Positions 29,491 to 38,325 of a stretch of 64,000 bases of DNA are shown in pieces. The notes beneath the pieces were generated by a model, which was given only the letters and a program-made list of their open reading frames with translations, made no database searches and was not told the origin of the DNA. Source of the stretch: Agromyces humatus. Lineage in GTDB: Bacteria > Actinomycetota > Actinomycetes > Actinomycetales > Microbacteriaceae. Each line of letters begins with the position of its first letter. Positions within the stretch are counted from its first letter, which is position 1. The position numbers were made by a program, and so were the translations under genes. The DNA is taken from the NCBI RefSeq assembly GCF_021228295.1, contig NZ_JAJQPD010000002.1:1-64000 (forward strand), written 5' to 3'.

Positions 29491-30579
29491 TTGACCTCAA
29501 CGACGACGGCCCCCGCCACAAGCGGAAAGTCCCGACGACCATCACGATCGTCGTCGGGCAGCACCCTCGGCCGCTACATCCTCATCCGCGCACTGCTCAT
29601 CATCCCGACAGTGTTCATCCTCGTCACCCTGGTGTTCGTGCTCATGCGAACGACCGGCGACCCGATCACCGCGGCGCTCGGTGGCCGGCTCAGCGCAGAT
29701 CAGCTGCAGGAGCGCATCCAGGAGGCCGGCTTCGACCGCCCGGTCATCGTGCAGTACTTCGAGTACATCGGGCAGATCTTCACGGGCAACTTCGGTACCA
29801 CGCTGAGCGACAACCGCCCGGTCATCGAAGTCCTCCTCACCTACGGCACCGCCACCTTCGAGCTCGCGTTCTACGCGCTCATCGTCGCGTTCGCGATCGG
29901 CATCCCCTTCGGGCTCCTCGCGGCATACCATCGCGACAAGGGCCAGGACGCGAGCCTGCGCGTCTTCGCGATTCTCTGCTACGCCACGCCGGTGTTCTTC
30001 TCGGGCCTGCTGCTCAAGCTCATCTTCTCGGTGTGGCTGGGCTGGCTCCCCGTCGCCGGCCGCGCCTCGACCGGCGCCACGATCGAGATGGAGACCCTGC
30101 CGAACAAGACGGGCTTCTATACGATCGACGCGATCATGACCGGCAATCCCGCTGTGCTCGGCGACGTGCTCGCGCACGCCGTGCTGCCGGCCATCGCGCT
30201 CGGGCTGCTCACCGCAGGCGTGTTCCTGCGGCTGGTGCGCACCAATGTCATCGGCACGCTGTCGACCGACTACGTCGACGCGGCTCGCTCGCGCGGCGTC
30301 AGCGAGTACCGGCTCGTGCGCAAGCACGCCTACCGCCCCGCACTGATCCCCATCATCACGGTCATGGGTCTGCAGATCGCACTGCTTCTCGGCGGTGCGG
30401 TACTCACCGAGACGACCTTCGAATGGAAGGGCCTCGGCTTCCAGCTCACCGAGTACCTGCAGGCGCGCGACTTCGTCGCCGTGCAGGGCATCGTCGTGCT
30501 GCTCGCCGTACTCGTGGCGATCACGAACTTCATCGTCGACATCATCGCGGCGCTCATCGACCCGAGGGTGAGGTACTGA
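29491..30579 (+). CDS. ABC transporter permease, DppB/OppB type
   Basis: About 362 residues from TTG at 29491; a GTG at 29431 is in frame but lies inside the hairpin. After a Ser/Thr-rich tail of about 30 residues come six transmembrane helices (first: RYILIRALLIIPTVFILVTL). The EAA-type loop reads YVDAARSRGVSEYRLVRKHA and contacts the ATPase. DppB-type features include the large loop between helices 1 and 2. It pairs with the next permease. The start has no clear ribosome site. Confidence 0.88.
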   Translation: MTSTTTAPATSGKSRRPSRSSSGSTLGRYILIRALLIIPTVFILVTLVFVLMRTTGDPITAALGGRLSADQLQERIQEAGFDRPVIVQYFEYIGQIFTGNFGTTLSDNRPVIEVLLTYGTATFELAFYALIVAFAIGIPFGLLAAYHRDKGQDASLRVFAILCYATPVFFSGLLLKLIFSVWLGWLPVAGRASTGATIEMETLPNKTGFYTIDAIMTGNPAVLGDVLAHAVLPAIALGLLTAGVFLRLVRTNVIGTLSTDYVDAARSRGVSEYRLVRKHAYRPALIPIITVMGLQIALLLGGAVLTETTFEWKGLGFQLTEYLQARDFVAVQGIVVLLAVLVAITNFIVDIIAALIDPRVRY

Positions 30580-30580
30580 G

Positions 30581-31657
30581 ATGACGACCGAAACCATCGC
30601 CTCCCGCGCCCCCAAGCGCCGGCTGCGCGACCGTTTGCCCGTCGTGCACCAGCTGCGGCAGAGCGTCGGGCTGCAGCGGGGCATGCTCGTCGCCGGCCTC
30701 GTGATCACCGCGGTCTTCGTGCTGGTCGCGCTCCTCGCGCCGTGGCTCGCACCGTACGGATTCGCGCAGTTGCGCAACGACCAGGGGTCGTTCGGCAGCT
30801 CGCAGCCGCCGTCGCCCGAACATGTGTGGGGCACGACGGTCGGCGGTTACGACGTGCTGTCGCGGGTGCTGTGGGGCGCACAGACTGCGCTGCTCGTCAT
30901 CATCGTCGCGGTCGTGCTCTCGCTCTTCGTCGGCGTGCTGCTGGGTCTCTTCTCGGGCTACTTCGGGGGGTGGCTCGACCGGGTGCTCGTCGTCGTCTGC
31001 GATGCGATCTACGCGTTCCCGGCTCTGCTGCTGGCGATCCTCATGGCGATCATCATCTCGGGTGGGCAGTCGAGCCTCCTGGGCGGTGTGCTGGCCGCGG
31101 CGATCTCGATCACGGTGATCTTCATCCCGCAGTACTTCAGGGTGATCCGCGCAGAGACGGTGCGCATCAAGGCAGAGGCGTATGTCGAATCGGCGAAGGT
31201 GCTTGGTGCACCGAGCAGCCGCATCATGTTCCGTCACGTGTTGCGCAACGCGACGCGAACGCTGCCGCTCATCTTCACGCTCAACTCGTCCGAGGCGATC
31301 CTCACCCTGGCCGGACTCGGCTTCCTCGGATTCGGCATCGAGCCGACGTCAGGAGCCGAGTGGGGGTACGACCTGAACAAATCGCTCGCCGACGTGTCGA
31401 GCGGCATCTGGTGGACCGCCCTCTATCCGGGTCTTGCGATCGTGTTCGCAGTGCTCGGCATCACGCTCGTGGGCGAGAGCCTGAACGACCTCGCAGACCC
31501 GCGACTGCGCGGACGACGCAGGGTGGCCCAGTCTGCCGGTGATGTCGCTGAGACGTCGGTGGTTCCCGGCGGCACGCTGACCGCCGGGCCCGGCGGGCTC
31601 CGCGGACTTGAAGACGGAGAGACGTTCGACGAGCACGGAATCGAGGTCAAGCCGTGA
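30581..31657 (+). CDS. ABC transporter permease, DppC/OppC type
   Basis: 358 residues. One helix follows a basic N terminus (RGMLVAGLVITAVFVLVALL), then the typical DppC spacer with HVWGTTVGGYDVLSRVLWG, and five more helices. The EAA loop is AYVESAKVLGAPSSRIMFRH. A C-terminal cytoplasmic tail of about 50 residues after DPRLRGRR is longer than usual and ends in an acidic stretch. The stop overlaps the ATPase start by four bases. Confidence 0.92.
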   Translation: MTTETIASRAPKRRLRDRLPVVHQLRQSVGLQRGMLVAGLVITAVFVLVALLAPWLAPYGFAQLRNDQGSFGSSQPPSPEHVWGTTVGGYDVLSRVLWGAQTALLVIIVAVVLSLFVGVLLGLFSGYFGGWLDRVLVVVCDAIYAFPALLLAILMAIIISGGQSSLLGGVLAAAISITVIFIPQYFRVIRAETVRIKAEAYVESAKVLGAPSSRIMFRHVLRNATRTLPLIFTLNSSEAILTLAGLGFLGFGIEPTSGAEWGYDLNKSLADVSSGIWWTALYPGLAIVFAVLGITLVGESLNDLADPRLRGRRRVAQSAGDVAETSVVPGGTLTAGPGGLRGLEDGETFDEHGIEVKP

Positions 31658-33342
31658 GCACGGTGGTCGATATCAAGGGACTCGGCGTCTCATTCGCGAC
31701 CGACGCCGGTGCGGTGAAGGCAGTCGATGATGTGTCGCTGTCGGTCGAGCGCGGCGAAGTGCTCGCCGTCGTCGGTGAGTCGGGCAGCGGCAAGACGGTC
31801 ACGGCGAAGACGATTCTCGGGCTGCTGCCCGAGACGGCGACGACACGCGGTGCGGTGATCCTCTCGAACAAGGCCGGCACGGCCGAGCATGACGTCATCT
31901 CCATCTCGAAGAAGCAGCTGCGATCCGTGCGCGGCACCGATGTCGCGATGATCTTCCAAGAGCCCTCCACGGCACTGAACCCGGTGTACACCGTTGGGTG
32001 GCAGATCATCGAGGGCCTGCAGGCGCACACCGACATCTCGAGCAAAGATGCCCGGATCAAGGCCGTCGATGCGCTCCGCCGCGTCGGCATCCCCGATCCC
32101 GAAGTGCGCATCGACCACTACCCTCACCAGTTCTCAGGCGGGCAGAAGCAGCGCATCGTCATCGCGATGGCGCTCGTGCTCGATCCCGGCCTGATCGTCG
32201 CCGACGAGCCGACGACGGCGCTCGACGTCACGGTGCAGGCCGAGATCCTCGACCTGCTGCGGCGTTGCCGTGACGAGTTCGGCATGGGCATCGTGCTGAT
32301 CACGCACAACATGGGCGTCGTCGCCGACCTCGCCGATCGTGTGGTGGTCATGTACCAGGGCAGGGTGGTCGAAGAGGCGGACGCGCAGACCCTCTTCGCG
32401 TCGCCGCAGGCCGACTACACCAAGGCACTGCTCGCGGCCGTGCCGTATGTCGGTCACGGCACGGTTCGCGCCGCCGAGCGCGCTGCCGCACGCCCCACGA
32501 ACTGGGCCGAGCAGCCGCCGGTCGTCGAGGCGAAGGGCCTCGAGATCGTCTACCCCGGCCGCTTCGGCCGCCCTGGCTTCCGCGCCGTCAACGGCGTCGA
32601 CTTCGTGATCCGCCCCGGCGAGGTCCTCGGCCTCGTCGGCGAGTCGGGGTCGGGCAAGACCACGATCGGCCGTGCGATCGCGGGGCTCACCGGGGTGACC
32701 GGCGGTTCGCTCACGGTGCTCGGGCACGAGATGAACGGCATTCGAGAGCGCGACTTCCGCCCCTCGCGCAGCCGCATCGGGTTCGTCTTCCAAGATCCGG
32801 CATCGAGCTTCAACCCGCTGCTCACGATCGCCGACTGCGTCGCCGAGCCCCTCGTCATCCACGGGCGGGCGAGAGATGCCTCGGCCGCGCGGAAGCGCGT
32901 CGACGAATTGCTCGAGGCGGTGCAGTTGCCGCGCGCCTACGGTGACCGCTACCCGCACGAACTGAGCGGCGGTCAGCGACAGCGCGCGAGCCTGGCGCGG
33001 TCGCTCGCGCTCGAACCCGAGCTGCTCATCGCTGACGAGCCGACGTCGGCGCTCGACGTCTCGGTGCAGGCTCGCGTGCTCGAGCTGTTCGCCGAGTTGC
33101 AGCTCGAATTCGGCTTCGCGTCGCTGTTCATCAGCCACGACCTCGCGGTCGTCGACCTGCTCGCCGACCGCATCGCCGTCATGTACCGCGGCTCGCTCGT
33201 CGAAGAGGGCACCGGTGTCGAGGTGCTCGGCTCGCCAGTAGATCCTTATACGCAACGGCTTCTCGCTTCCCTGCCGGTGCCCGACCCCGTGGCACAGGCA
33301 GAGCGTCGGGAGCACCTGTGGCGGTTGCGAGAGGGCGACTGA
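31654..33342 (+). CDS. fused dual ABC ATPase (DppD-DppF type)
   Basis: 562 residues from GTG at 31654, with two complete nucleotide-binding domains. The first has GESGSGKT (about residue 44), FSGGQKQR and ADEPTTALDVTVQ; the second has GESGSGKTT (about residue 330), LSGGQRQR and ADEPTSALDVSVQ. Each is followed by the oligopeptide-transporter C-terminal motif (ADYTKALLAAVP; DPYTQRLLASLP). It supplies both ATPase subunits in one chain. Overlaps both neighbours by 1-4 bases. Confidence 0.93.
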   Translation: MSTVVDIKGLGVSFATDAGAVKAVDDVSLSVERGEVLAVVGESGSGKTVTAKTILGLLPETATTRGAVILSNKAGTAEHDVISISKKQLRSVRGTDVAMIFQEPSTALNPVYTVGWQIIEGLQAHTDISSKDARIKAVDALRRVGIPDPEVRIDHYPHQFSGGQKQRIVIAMALVLDPGLIVADEPTTALDVTVQAEILDLLRRCRDEFGMGIVLITHNMGVVADLADRVVVMYQGRVVEEADAQTLFASPQADYTKALLAAVPYVGHGTVRAAERAAARPTNWAEQPPVVEAKGLEIVYPGRFGRPGFRAVNGVDFVIRPGEVLGLVGESGSGKTTIGRAIAGLTGVTGGSLTVLGHEMNGIRERDFRPSRSRIGFVFQDPASSFNPLLTIADCVAEPLVIHGRARDASAARKRVDELLEAVQLPRAYGDRYPHELSGGQRQRASLARSLALEPELLIADEPTSALDVSVQARVLELFAELQLEFGFASLFISHDLAVVDLLADRIAVMYRGSLVEEGTGVEVLGSPVDPYTQRLLASLPVPDPVAQAERREHLWRLREGD

Positions 33343-34199
33343 TGGAACGGGCCGCACACGGATATCCGATGGTGTTGAGCGACCTGTCGCTCGAGTATCC
33401 GCCGCACGGTCCGAGTCCTGCCCATGTCGCCCTGCACGGGTTGACGCTCACGATCGCGCCCGGCGAGGTGCTCGGCGTGCTCGGCAGCGCCGGCAGCGGC
33501 AAGAGCACGCTCGCGAAGGTGCTCTCGGGCGACGCGTTCGAGCCACGCGGCGGCGAGGTGCGCCCGGTCATCACGGGGGGCGAGGCGACCGTGCTCGGCC
33601 AGGCGTTGCGGCGCATGCCGAAGCGCCGGCTGGCCGAGTACCGGTTCCGAGTGGGGTACCTTCCGCAGGGTGCTTCGTCGATGCTGCCGGCTGACCGCAG
33701 CGTCGCCGAGATCATCGCCGCGCCCATCCTCGAGCGCGACCACCGCTACAACCGTCGTGCGCTGACGACCCGCGTGGCGACGATGCTCGACGGGGTCCGG
33801 CTGCCCCTCAGCATGCTCGAGCGCTATCCCTACGAGCTGAGCGCGGGTCAGCGACAGCGGGTCGCGCTCGCGCAAGCGCTCGTGCTCGGCCCATCGGTGC
33901 TCATCGCCGACGAGCCCACGGCGGGCATCGACCTCAGCGTGCGCGACGTCGTGGCGCAGCTCATCGGCGAACTGCGCGAGCAGCACGCCTTCTCGGCGAT
34001 GCTCATCAGCCACGACCTGCCGGTGCTGCGCAGCATCGCCGACCGCATCGCCGTGCTCGACCGGGGCGAGCTCGCGGCGATCGGCACGATCGACGACGTG
34101 TTCCACGACCCGCATCATCCGTACGTCAAGGCTCTCGCCGGAGCACTCGACGACGGGCACGCGGTCATCGACGACCTCGCGTCCGACACCCCGTCATGA
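33342..34199 (+). CDS. additional ABC ATPase in the peptide transporter operon
   Basis: 285 residues, with Walker A GSAGSGKST (about residues 50-58), signature LSAGQRQR and Walker B IADEPTAGIDLSV. The signature has Ala for the first Gly and the Q-loop region reads GYLPQGASSML, so it is divergent from DppD/DppF but still has catalytic motifs. It ends with a DPHHPYVKALAG oligopeptide motif. Its role beside an already complete fused ATPase is unclear: alternative partner, regulator, or an ATPase for another system. Coupled to both neighbours. Confidence 0.88.
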   Translation: MERAAHGYPMVLSDLSLEYPPHGPSPAHVALHGLTLTIAPGEVLGVLGSAGSGKSTLAKVLSGDAFEPRGGEVRPVITGGEATVLGQALRRMPKRRLAEYRFRVGYLPQGASSMLPADRSVAEIIAAPILERDHRYNRRALTTRVATMLDGVRLPLSMLERYPYELSAGQRQRVALAQALVLGPSVLIADEPTAGIDLSVRDVVAQLIGELREQHAFSAMLISHDLPVLRSIADRIAVLDRGELAAIGTIDDVFHDPHHPYVKALAGALDDGHAVIDDLASDTPS

Positions 34200-35212
34200 C
34201 GAACGACCCGGGTTCAGCACCCCACGCGCGACACCGCGCCGTCGCGGGTGCGCCCGGTGTCGCAAGGCCTCCGGGTGCGCAGGTGGAACCGGGTCCGATC
34301 GCCATCCTGCCGTCACCCGACCCGGTCGTGGCCGATGCGGTTCTCCGCGGCGGCGGCACCGTCGCCCCGCTCTCACCTGCGACTCGCGGGGTCGTCTGGG
34401 TCGCGTCATCCGGTGCCGACGACCTCGCGGCGGCCCTCGACGCGAACCCGTCGGTCGGCTGGGTGCAGCTGCCGTGGGCCGGCGTCGACGCGTTCTCGAG
34501 TGTGCTGCAGGCCTTCCATGAGGATGGCCGGGTGTGGACGAGTGCGAAGGGCGCCTACGCGCAACCTGTCGCCGAGCACGCGCTCACGCTCGCACTCGGG
34601 CTCATGCGGGCACTGCCGCGCCGCATCCGCGCGACGAGCTGGCAGGCCGACGAGGTCGGTCGCAGCCTCTACGGCGCACGCGTGGTCATCGTCGGAGCGG
34701 GCGGTGTCGCGCTCGAGCTGCTGCGCCTGTTGATGCCCTTCGACGTCGATGCGACGATCGTGCGACGGCAGCACGCGGCGGTGTCGGGCGCCGCGAGGAC
34801 GCTGCCGAGCACCCGCCTCGCCGAGGCGCTTTACGGTGCCGAGGTCGTCTTCGTGGCGGCCGCGCTCACGCACGCGTCTCACCGTCTCATCGGCCGGGCC
34901 GAACTCGCCACGCTCGCTCCAGGGGCCATTCTGGTCAACGTCGCTCGCGGCGCACTCGTCGACACCGATGCAGTGCTCGAGGCGCTCGAGTCGGGGCGCC
35001 TCGGCGGTGCCGGCCTCGACGTGACCGACCCCGAGCCGCTCCCCGCGGGACACCCGCTGTGGTCGGCGCCCGACTGCATCATCACGCCCCATGTGGCCGA
35101 CACCGACGAGATGACGGCGCCGCTGTTCGCCGAACGCGTGGCCTTCAACGTGCGTGCGTTCCACGGTGAGGGCGACTTCGTCGGCCGTATCGACCCGTCC
35201 GTCGGATACTGA
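34196..35212 (+). CDS. D-isomer-specific 2-hydroxyacid dehydrogenase family protein
   Basis: 338 residues. The NAD-binding site is VVIVGAGGVALELLRLL (about residue 163), with the catalytic Arg/Glu/His region represented by LVNVARGALVDTDAV, DVTDPEPLP and ITPHVAD. The family oxidises or reduces 2-hydroxy acids with NAD(H). The first 50 residues are Ala/Pro-rich and poorly conserved in type. The four-base overlap with the preceding ATPase shows it belongs to the transporter operon, so its substrate may derive from the imported solute; this is inference. Confidence 0.88.
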   Translation: MTNDPGSAPHARHRAVAGAPGVARPPGAQVEPGPIAILPSPDPVVADAVLRGGGTVAPLSPATRGVVWVASSGADDLAAALDANPSVGWVQLPWAGVDAFSSVLQAFHEDGRVWTSAKGAYAQPVAEHALTLALGLMRALPRRIRATSWQADEVGRSLYGARVVIVGAGGVALELLRLLMPFDVDATIVRRQHAAVSGAARTLPSTRLAEALYGAEVVFVAAALTHASHRLIGRAELATLAPGAILVNVARGALVDTDAVLEALESGRLGGAGLDVTDPEPLPAGHPLWSAPDCIITPHVADTDEMTAPLFAERVAFNVRAFHGEGDFVGRIDPSVGY

Positions 35213-35265
35213 TCCGGGCATATGTCGCGAGCTCACGCCGCCGCGGCGCCCGGGCGGTGGCCGAA

Positions 35266-35295
35266 TTGGGACTCGGGGCAACCCTTTGCTAGAGT
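35266..35295 (+). promoter_or_regulatory. tRNA-Asn promoter
   Basis: TTGGGA (35266-35271) and TAGAGT (35290-35295) are separated by 18 bases and end 19 bases before the tRNA. This is a good sigma-70-like arrangement for a stable RNA gene. Confidence 0.6.
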
Positions 35296-35314
35296 ATCGA
35301 TGCTGAACAAGCGA

Positions 35315-35387
35315 TCCTCCATAGCTCAATTGGCAGAGCAATCGGCTGTTAACCGATAGGTTCTTGGTTCGAGTCCAAGTGGGGGAG
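35315..35387 (+). tRNA. tRNA-Asn (GTT)
   Basis: A full cloverleaf can be folded. The acceptor arms TCCTCCA and TGGGGGA pair, the D arm contains AGCTCAATTGGCAGAGC, the anticodon loop CTGTTAA presents GTT at 35348-35350, and the T arm is CTTGG-TTCGAGT-CCAAG. The discriminator is G35387 and no CCA is encoded. Confidence 0.97.
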
Positions 35388-35392
35388 CGATC

Positions 35393-35421
35393 AGGGCCGT
35401 CCGGGCGAACCGGGCGGCCCT
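35393..35421 (+). terminator. terminator after tRNA-Asn
   Basis: AGGGCCGTCCGG (35393-35404) pairs with CCGGGCGGCCCT (35410-35421), with one G-T pair and a five-base loop, immediately after the tRNA. It separates the tRNA from azlC. Confidence 0.7.
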
Positions 35422-35440
35422 CTGCAGTTCAGGAGGCGCG

Positions 35441-36259
35441 GTGAACGAGCTGACGGATGCCCCGGAGCCGGGCGCAGATCCGTCGACGCAGGGCACCGAC
35501 GCAGGCCCGGGCGCTGATGCCGTTCGCGCCGATGCGACCTGGCGCGACGGCGGCCGAGTACCCGATAAGGCCGTTCGCGACGGCCTGGCCGTCGGTCTCG
35601 CGACCGCGGTGTACGGCATCTCGTTCGGTGCTCTCGCGGTCGCGGCGGGCCTCGACATCTGGCAGACCTGCTTCCTCAGCCTCGTGATGTTCACGGGCGG
35701 GTCGCAGTTCGCCCTCGTCGGCGTGCTCGCGAGCGGCGGTGTCGCTGCGGGCGGTTCGGCGATCGCGACGGCGGCGATGCTCGGCATCCGGAATGTCGTC
35801 TACGGCATGCGCATGAAGCCGATCGTCGAGGGTCCGCCCACCAGCGGACACCCGACACCCGTGTGGCGTCGGGTCGCCGCGGCGTGGGTGACGATCGACG
35901 AGTCGACCGCGGTCGCGCTCGCACAGTCGAACGACCGCGCAGCCCGCGTCGGGTTCTGGGTGACCGGAGTCGTCATCTTCGTCGGCTGGAACCTGACGAC
36001 GTTCGTGGGTGCACTCATCGGCGACGCGATGGGCGACACTCGGGCCTGGGGGCTCGACGCCGCCGCAGCGGCGGCGTTCCTGGGGCTGCTCTGGCCGCGA
36101 CTCAAGCGCGTCCAGGCCGGGGCGGTCGCGGTCGGCGCCGCCGTCGTCGCAACCCTCACGACGCCCGTGCTCATGCCGGGGCTGCCGGTGCTCGTCGCCG
36201 CCGTGGTCGCCGTCGTCGTCGGCTGGTTCGACCTGTTCCGCCGCAGGAGTGAGTCATGA
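35441..36259 (+). CDS. azlC: AzlC family branched-chain amino acid exporter, large subunit
   Basis: 272 residues from GTG at 35441, with AGGAGG five bases upstream. After a 45-residue hydrophilic leader the AzlC membrane domain begins (RDGLAVGLATAVYGISFGAL) and includes FTGGSQFALVGVLASGG and ATAAMLGIRNVVYGMRM, which are typical. AzlC with AzlD exports branched-chain amino acids or analogues. AzlD is encoded next with a four-base overlap (ATGA). Confidence 0.92.
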   Translation: MNELTDAPEPGADPSTQGTDAGPGADAVRADATWRDGGRVPDKAVRDGLAVGLATAVYGISFGALAVAAGLDIWQTCFLSLVMFTGGSQFALVGVLASGGVAAGGSAIATAAMLGIRNVVYGMRMKPIVEGPPTSGHPTPVWRRVAAAWVTIDESTAVALAQSNDRAARVGFWVTGVVIFVGWNLTTFVGALIGDAMGDTRAWGLDAAAAAAFLGLLWPRLKRVQAGAVAVGAAVVATLTTPVLMPGLPVLVAAVVAVVVGWFDLFRRRSES

Positions 36260-36561
36260 CGACCTGGCACATCATCCTCATCGCGTCGGCCGCGACGCTC
36301 GCGCTGAAGCTCGCGGGCCATCTCGTGCCCGCCGGATTCCTCGAGCGTGAGCGGCCCGCTCGTATCGCGGATCTGCTCACCGTCGCCCTGCTCTCGGCCC
36401 TCATCGCGGTGCAGACCCTTGCGGCGGGGTCGTCGATCGTCATCGATGCGCGGGTCCCGGCGGTCATCGTCGCTGCGGCTCTCTACGCCCTGCGGGTGCC
36501 GTTCGTCGTGGTCGTCATCGTCGCCGCCGCGGTCGCGGCGGGCATCAGGGCCTTCAGCTGA
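36256..36561 (+). CDS. azlD: AzlD family branched-chain amino acid exporter, small subunit
   Basis: 101 residues, almost entirely membrane-embedded (three to four helices), with the family segment LKLAGHLVPAGFLERERPARIADLLTVAL (only its ends are diagnostic) and a late RVPFVVVVIVAAAVAAG. Length and pairing match AzlD. It would assemble with AzlC to export branched-chain amino acids. Translationally coupled to azlC. Confidence 0.92.
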   Translation: MTTWHIILIASAATLALKLAGHLVPAGFLERERPARIADLLTVALLSALIAVQTLAAGSSIVIDARVPAVIVAAALYALRVPFVVVVIVAAAVAAGIRAFS

Positions 36562-36632
36562 GCGGATGTCCCGGCTCCGCCTCTTGCGTGCCACGGGGCA
36601 TCCGATCACCGCCGCTGTTGCGGCGCGCGCGA

Positions 36633-37199
36633 TCAGCCCTCGAGATCGTCGACGCCGGGCATCCACTGCACGCCGGGCTTGCCCCAGCCGAGTTTGCGGC
36701 TGATCTTCTGCACGAGCTTCTGATCGCGTTCGCCCAGGCGGTCGACGTAGAGGGTGCCGTCGAGGTGGTCGAACTCATGCTGGAAGATGCGCGCGAGCCA
36801 GCCTTCGGCCTCGATCTCGAACGGTGCCCCGTCGAGGTCGGTCGCGCGCAGGATCGCGCGCTCGGCTCGTCGCAGGCCGAAGCGCTCGCCTGGGAACGAC
36901 AGGCAACCCTCGGATTCGTCGTCGACATCGGCCTCACCGGCCGGGGGCGGGGTGATCCACAGTTCGGGGTTGATCGCCACGCCACGCCACCGCGTTCCGT
37001 CGTCGTCGACCCATCCGTAGGTGAAGATGCGAAGCCCCACGCCGACCTGCGGTGCAGCGAGGCCGACTCCCGGAGCGGCATCCATCGTCTCGAACATGTC
37101 GCCGACGAGCGTGCGCAACTCATCGTCGATGGTCTCGACGGGCAGGGCGGGGGAGTGCAGCACCGGGTCACCGGCGATTCGTATGGGGAGCACGGCCAT
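36633..37199 (-). CDS. def: peptide deformylase
   Basis: 188 residues from ATG at 37199. The three diagnostic motifs are present: GVGLAAPQV (residues 44-52), EGCLSFPG with the metal-binding Cys, and HEFDHLDG with the metal-binding His pair. The enzyme removes the formyl group from nascent proteins. Convergent with azlD, leaving 71 bases; divergent from the DMT transporter, 40 bases away. Confidence 0.96.
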   Translation of the reverse strand: MAVLPIRIAGDPVLHSPALPVETIDDELRTLVGDMFETMDAAPGVGLAAPQVGVGLRIFTYGWVDDDGTRWRGVAINPELWITPPPAGEADVDDESEGCLSFPGERFGLRRAERAILRATDLDGAPFEIEAEGWLARIFQHEFDHLDGTLYVDRLGERDQKLVQKISRKLGWGKPGVQWMPGVDDLEG

Positions 37200-37239
37200 T
37201 CGGAAAGGATAACGGGCGGTCAGCGGGTAGGGTCGTTGC

Positions 37240-38154
37240 GTGGAACCGCTGTCCGATCTCGCCGAGCAGATCCCGCTCGACCCGTCGACGTTCATCGGCA
37301 TTCCGCTCGCCCTCATCGGTGCGGTCTTCCTCTCGCTCGGCGCGCAGTTCCAGCACCGCGGCGTGGTCAAGGTCGAGGCGCACACCGCCGACACGCTCGG
37401 CAAGGGGCTGAACGGCCGACAGCTCGCCCTCCTGCTCGCGCGCCCATCGTGGGTGCTCGGCACCGCCATGCTCGGGCTCGCGATCGTCTTCCAACTCTCG
37501 AGCCTGTACTTCGCGCCGCTCATCGTGGTGCAACCGCTCGGGGCGATCGCACTCGTGATCACCTCGATCCTCAACTCGCGCATCAACCACGTGCAGCTGA
37601 ACCGCAAGTCGATCATCGCGATCGTCATGTGCGTGGGCGGCGTGTTCCTGTTCGTCGGCGTCGCCGCCTTCACCGCGGTCGACAAGCCGGTCACCGATCA
37701 CCAACTGATCACGATCCTGATCATCCTCGCCGTCGTTCTGACGCTCTCCGGAGTTGCGTTCGCACTGCTCCGGCAACGCATCAGGGCGATCTTCTACGTG
37801 ATCATGGCGGGCATCGTCTACGGTTTCGTGGCCACGCTCGCGAAGGTCGTGCTCGGTCGCATCGAGCAGGGCGAGTTCGAATGGCTCACGTTCACCTGCC
37901 TCCTCGGCCTGCTGCTCGCAACGGCGCTGGGCGCATACTTCGTGCAGAACGCCTACGCGTCTGGCCCGCCCGACCTCGTCATCGCCGGTCTCACCGTGGT
38001 CGACCCGATGGTTGCGGTCGCGATCGGCATCATCGTGCTCGGTGAGGCGTCGCAGGCGCCGCCCTGGGCCGTGCCGATCTTCCTCGTCTCGGGCATCGTC
38101 GCGGTATGGGGAGTGTTCCTGCTGGCCAAGAACCATCCCCAGACCCGCCTGTAG
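37240..38154 (+). CDS. DMT family transporter (EamA/NIPA-like)
   Basis: 304 residues from GTG at 37240. About nine hydrophobic helices are visible, with FQHRGVVKVE in the first loop and the helix pairs LYFAPLIVVQPLGAIALVIT and DLVIAGLTVVDPMVAVAIG characteristic of the drug/metabolite superfamily, in particular the NIPA-like group often seen in actinobacteria. Substrate unknown. Located between def and a glycosyltransferase gene. Confidence 0.86.
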   Translation: MEPLSDLAEQIPLDPSTFIGIPLALIGAVFLSLGAQFQHRGVVKVEAHTADTLGKGLNGRQLALLLARPSWVLGTAMLGLAIVFQLSSLYFAPLIVVQPLGAIALVITSILNSRINHVQLNRKSIIAIVMCVGGVFLFVGVAAFTAVDKPVTDHQLITILIILAVVLTLSGVAFALLRQRIRAIFYVIMAGIVYGFVATLAKVVLGRIEQGEFEWLTFTCLLGLLLATALGAYFVQNAYASGPPDLVIAGLTVVDPMVAVAIGIIVLGEASQAPPWAVPIFLVSGIVAVWGVFLLAKNHPQTRL

Positions 38155-38325
38155 TGCGGATTCGCCGCGCGATTCGCCCCTGACCGGCGACATGCAGGTC
38201 AGGAACCACCGCACTACGCTGCGTAGACTATCTTCGGATGAAGCCGACGAGCGCCCATCCGCGCGCCGCCGAGCTCGACGGGACCGACCGTCCCGCCCCC
38301 AAGAACTGTGAGGAACGACGTCAAC

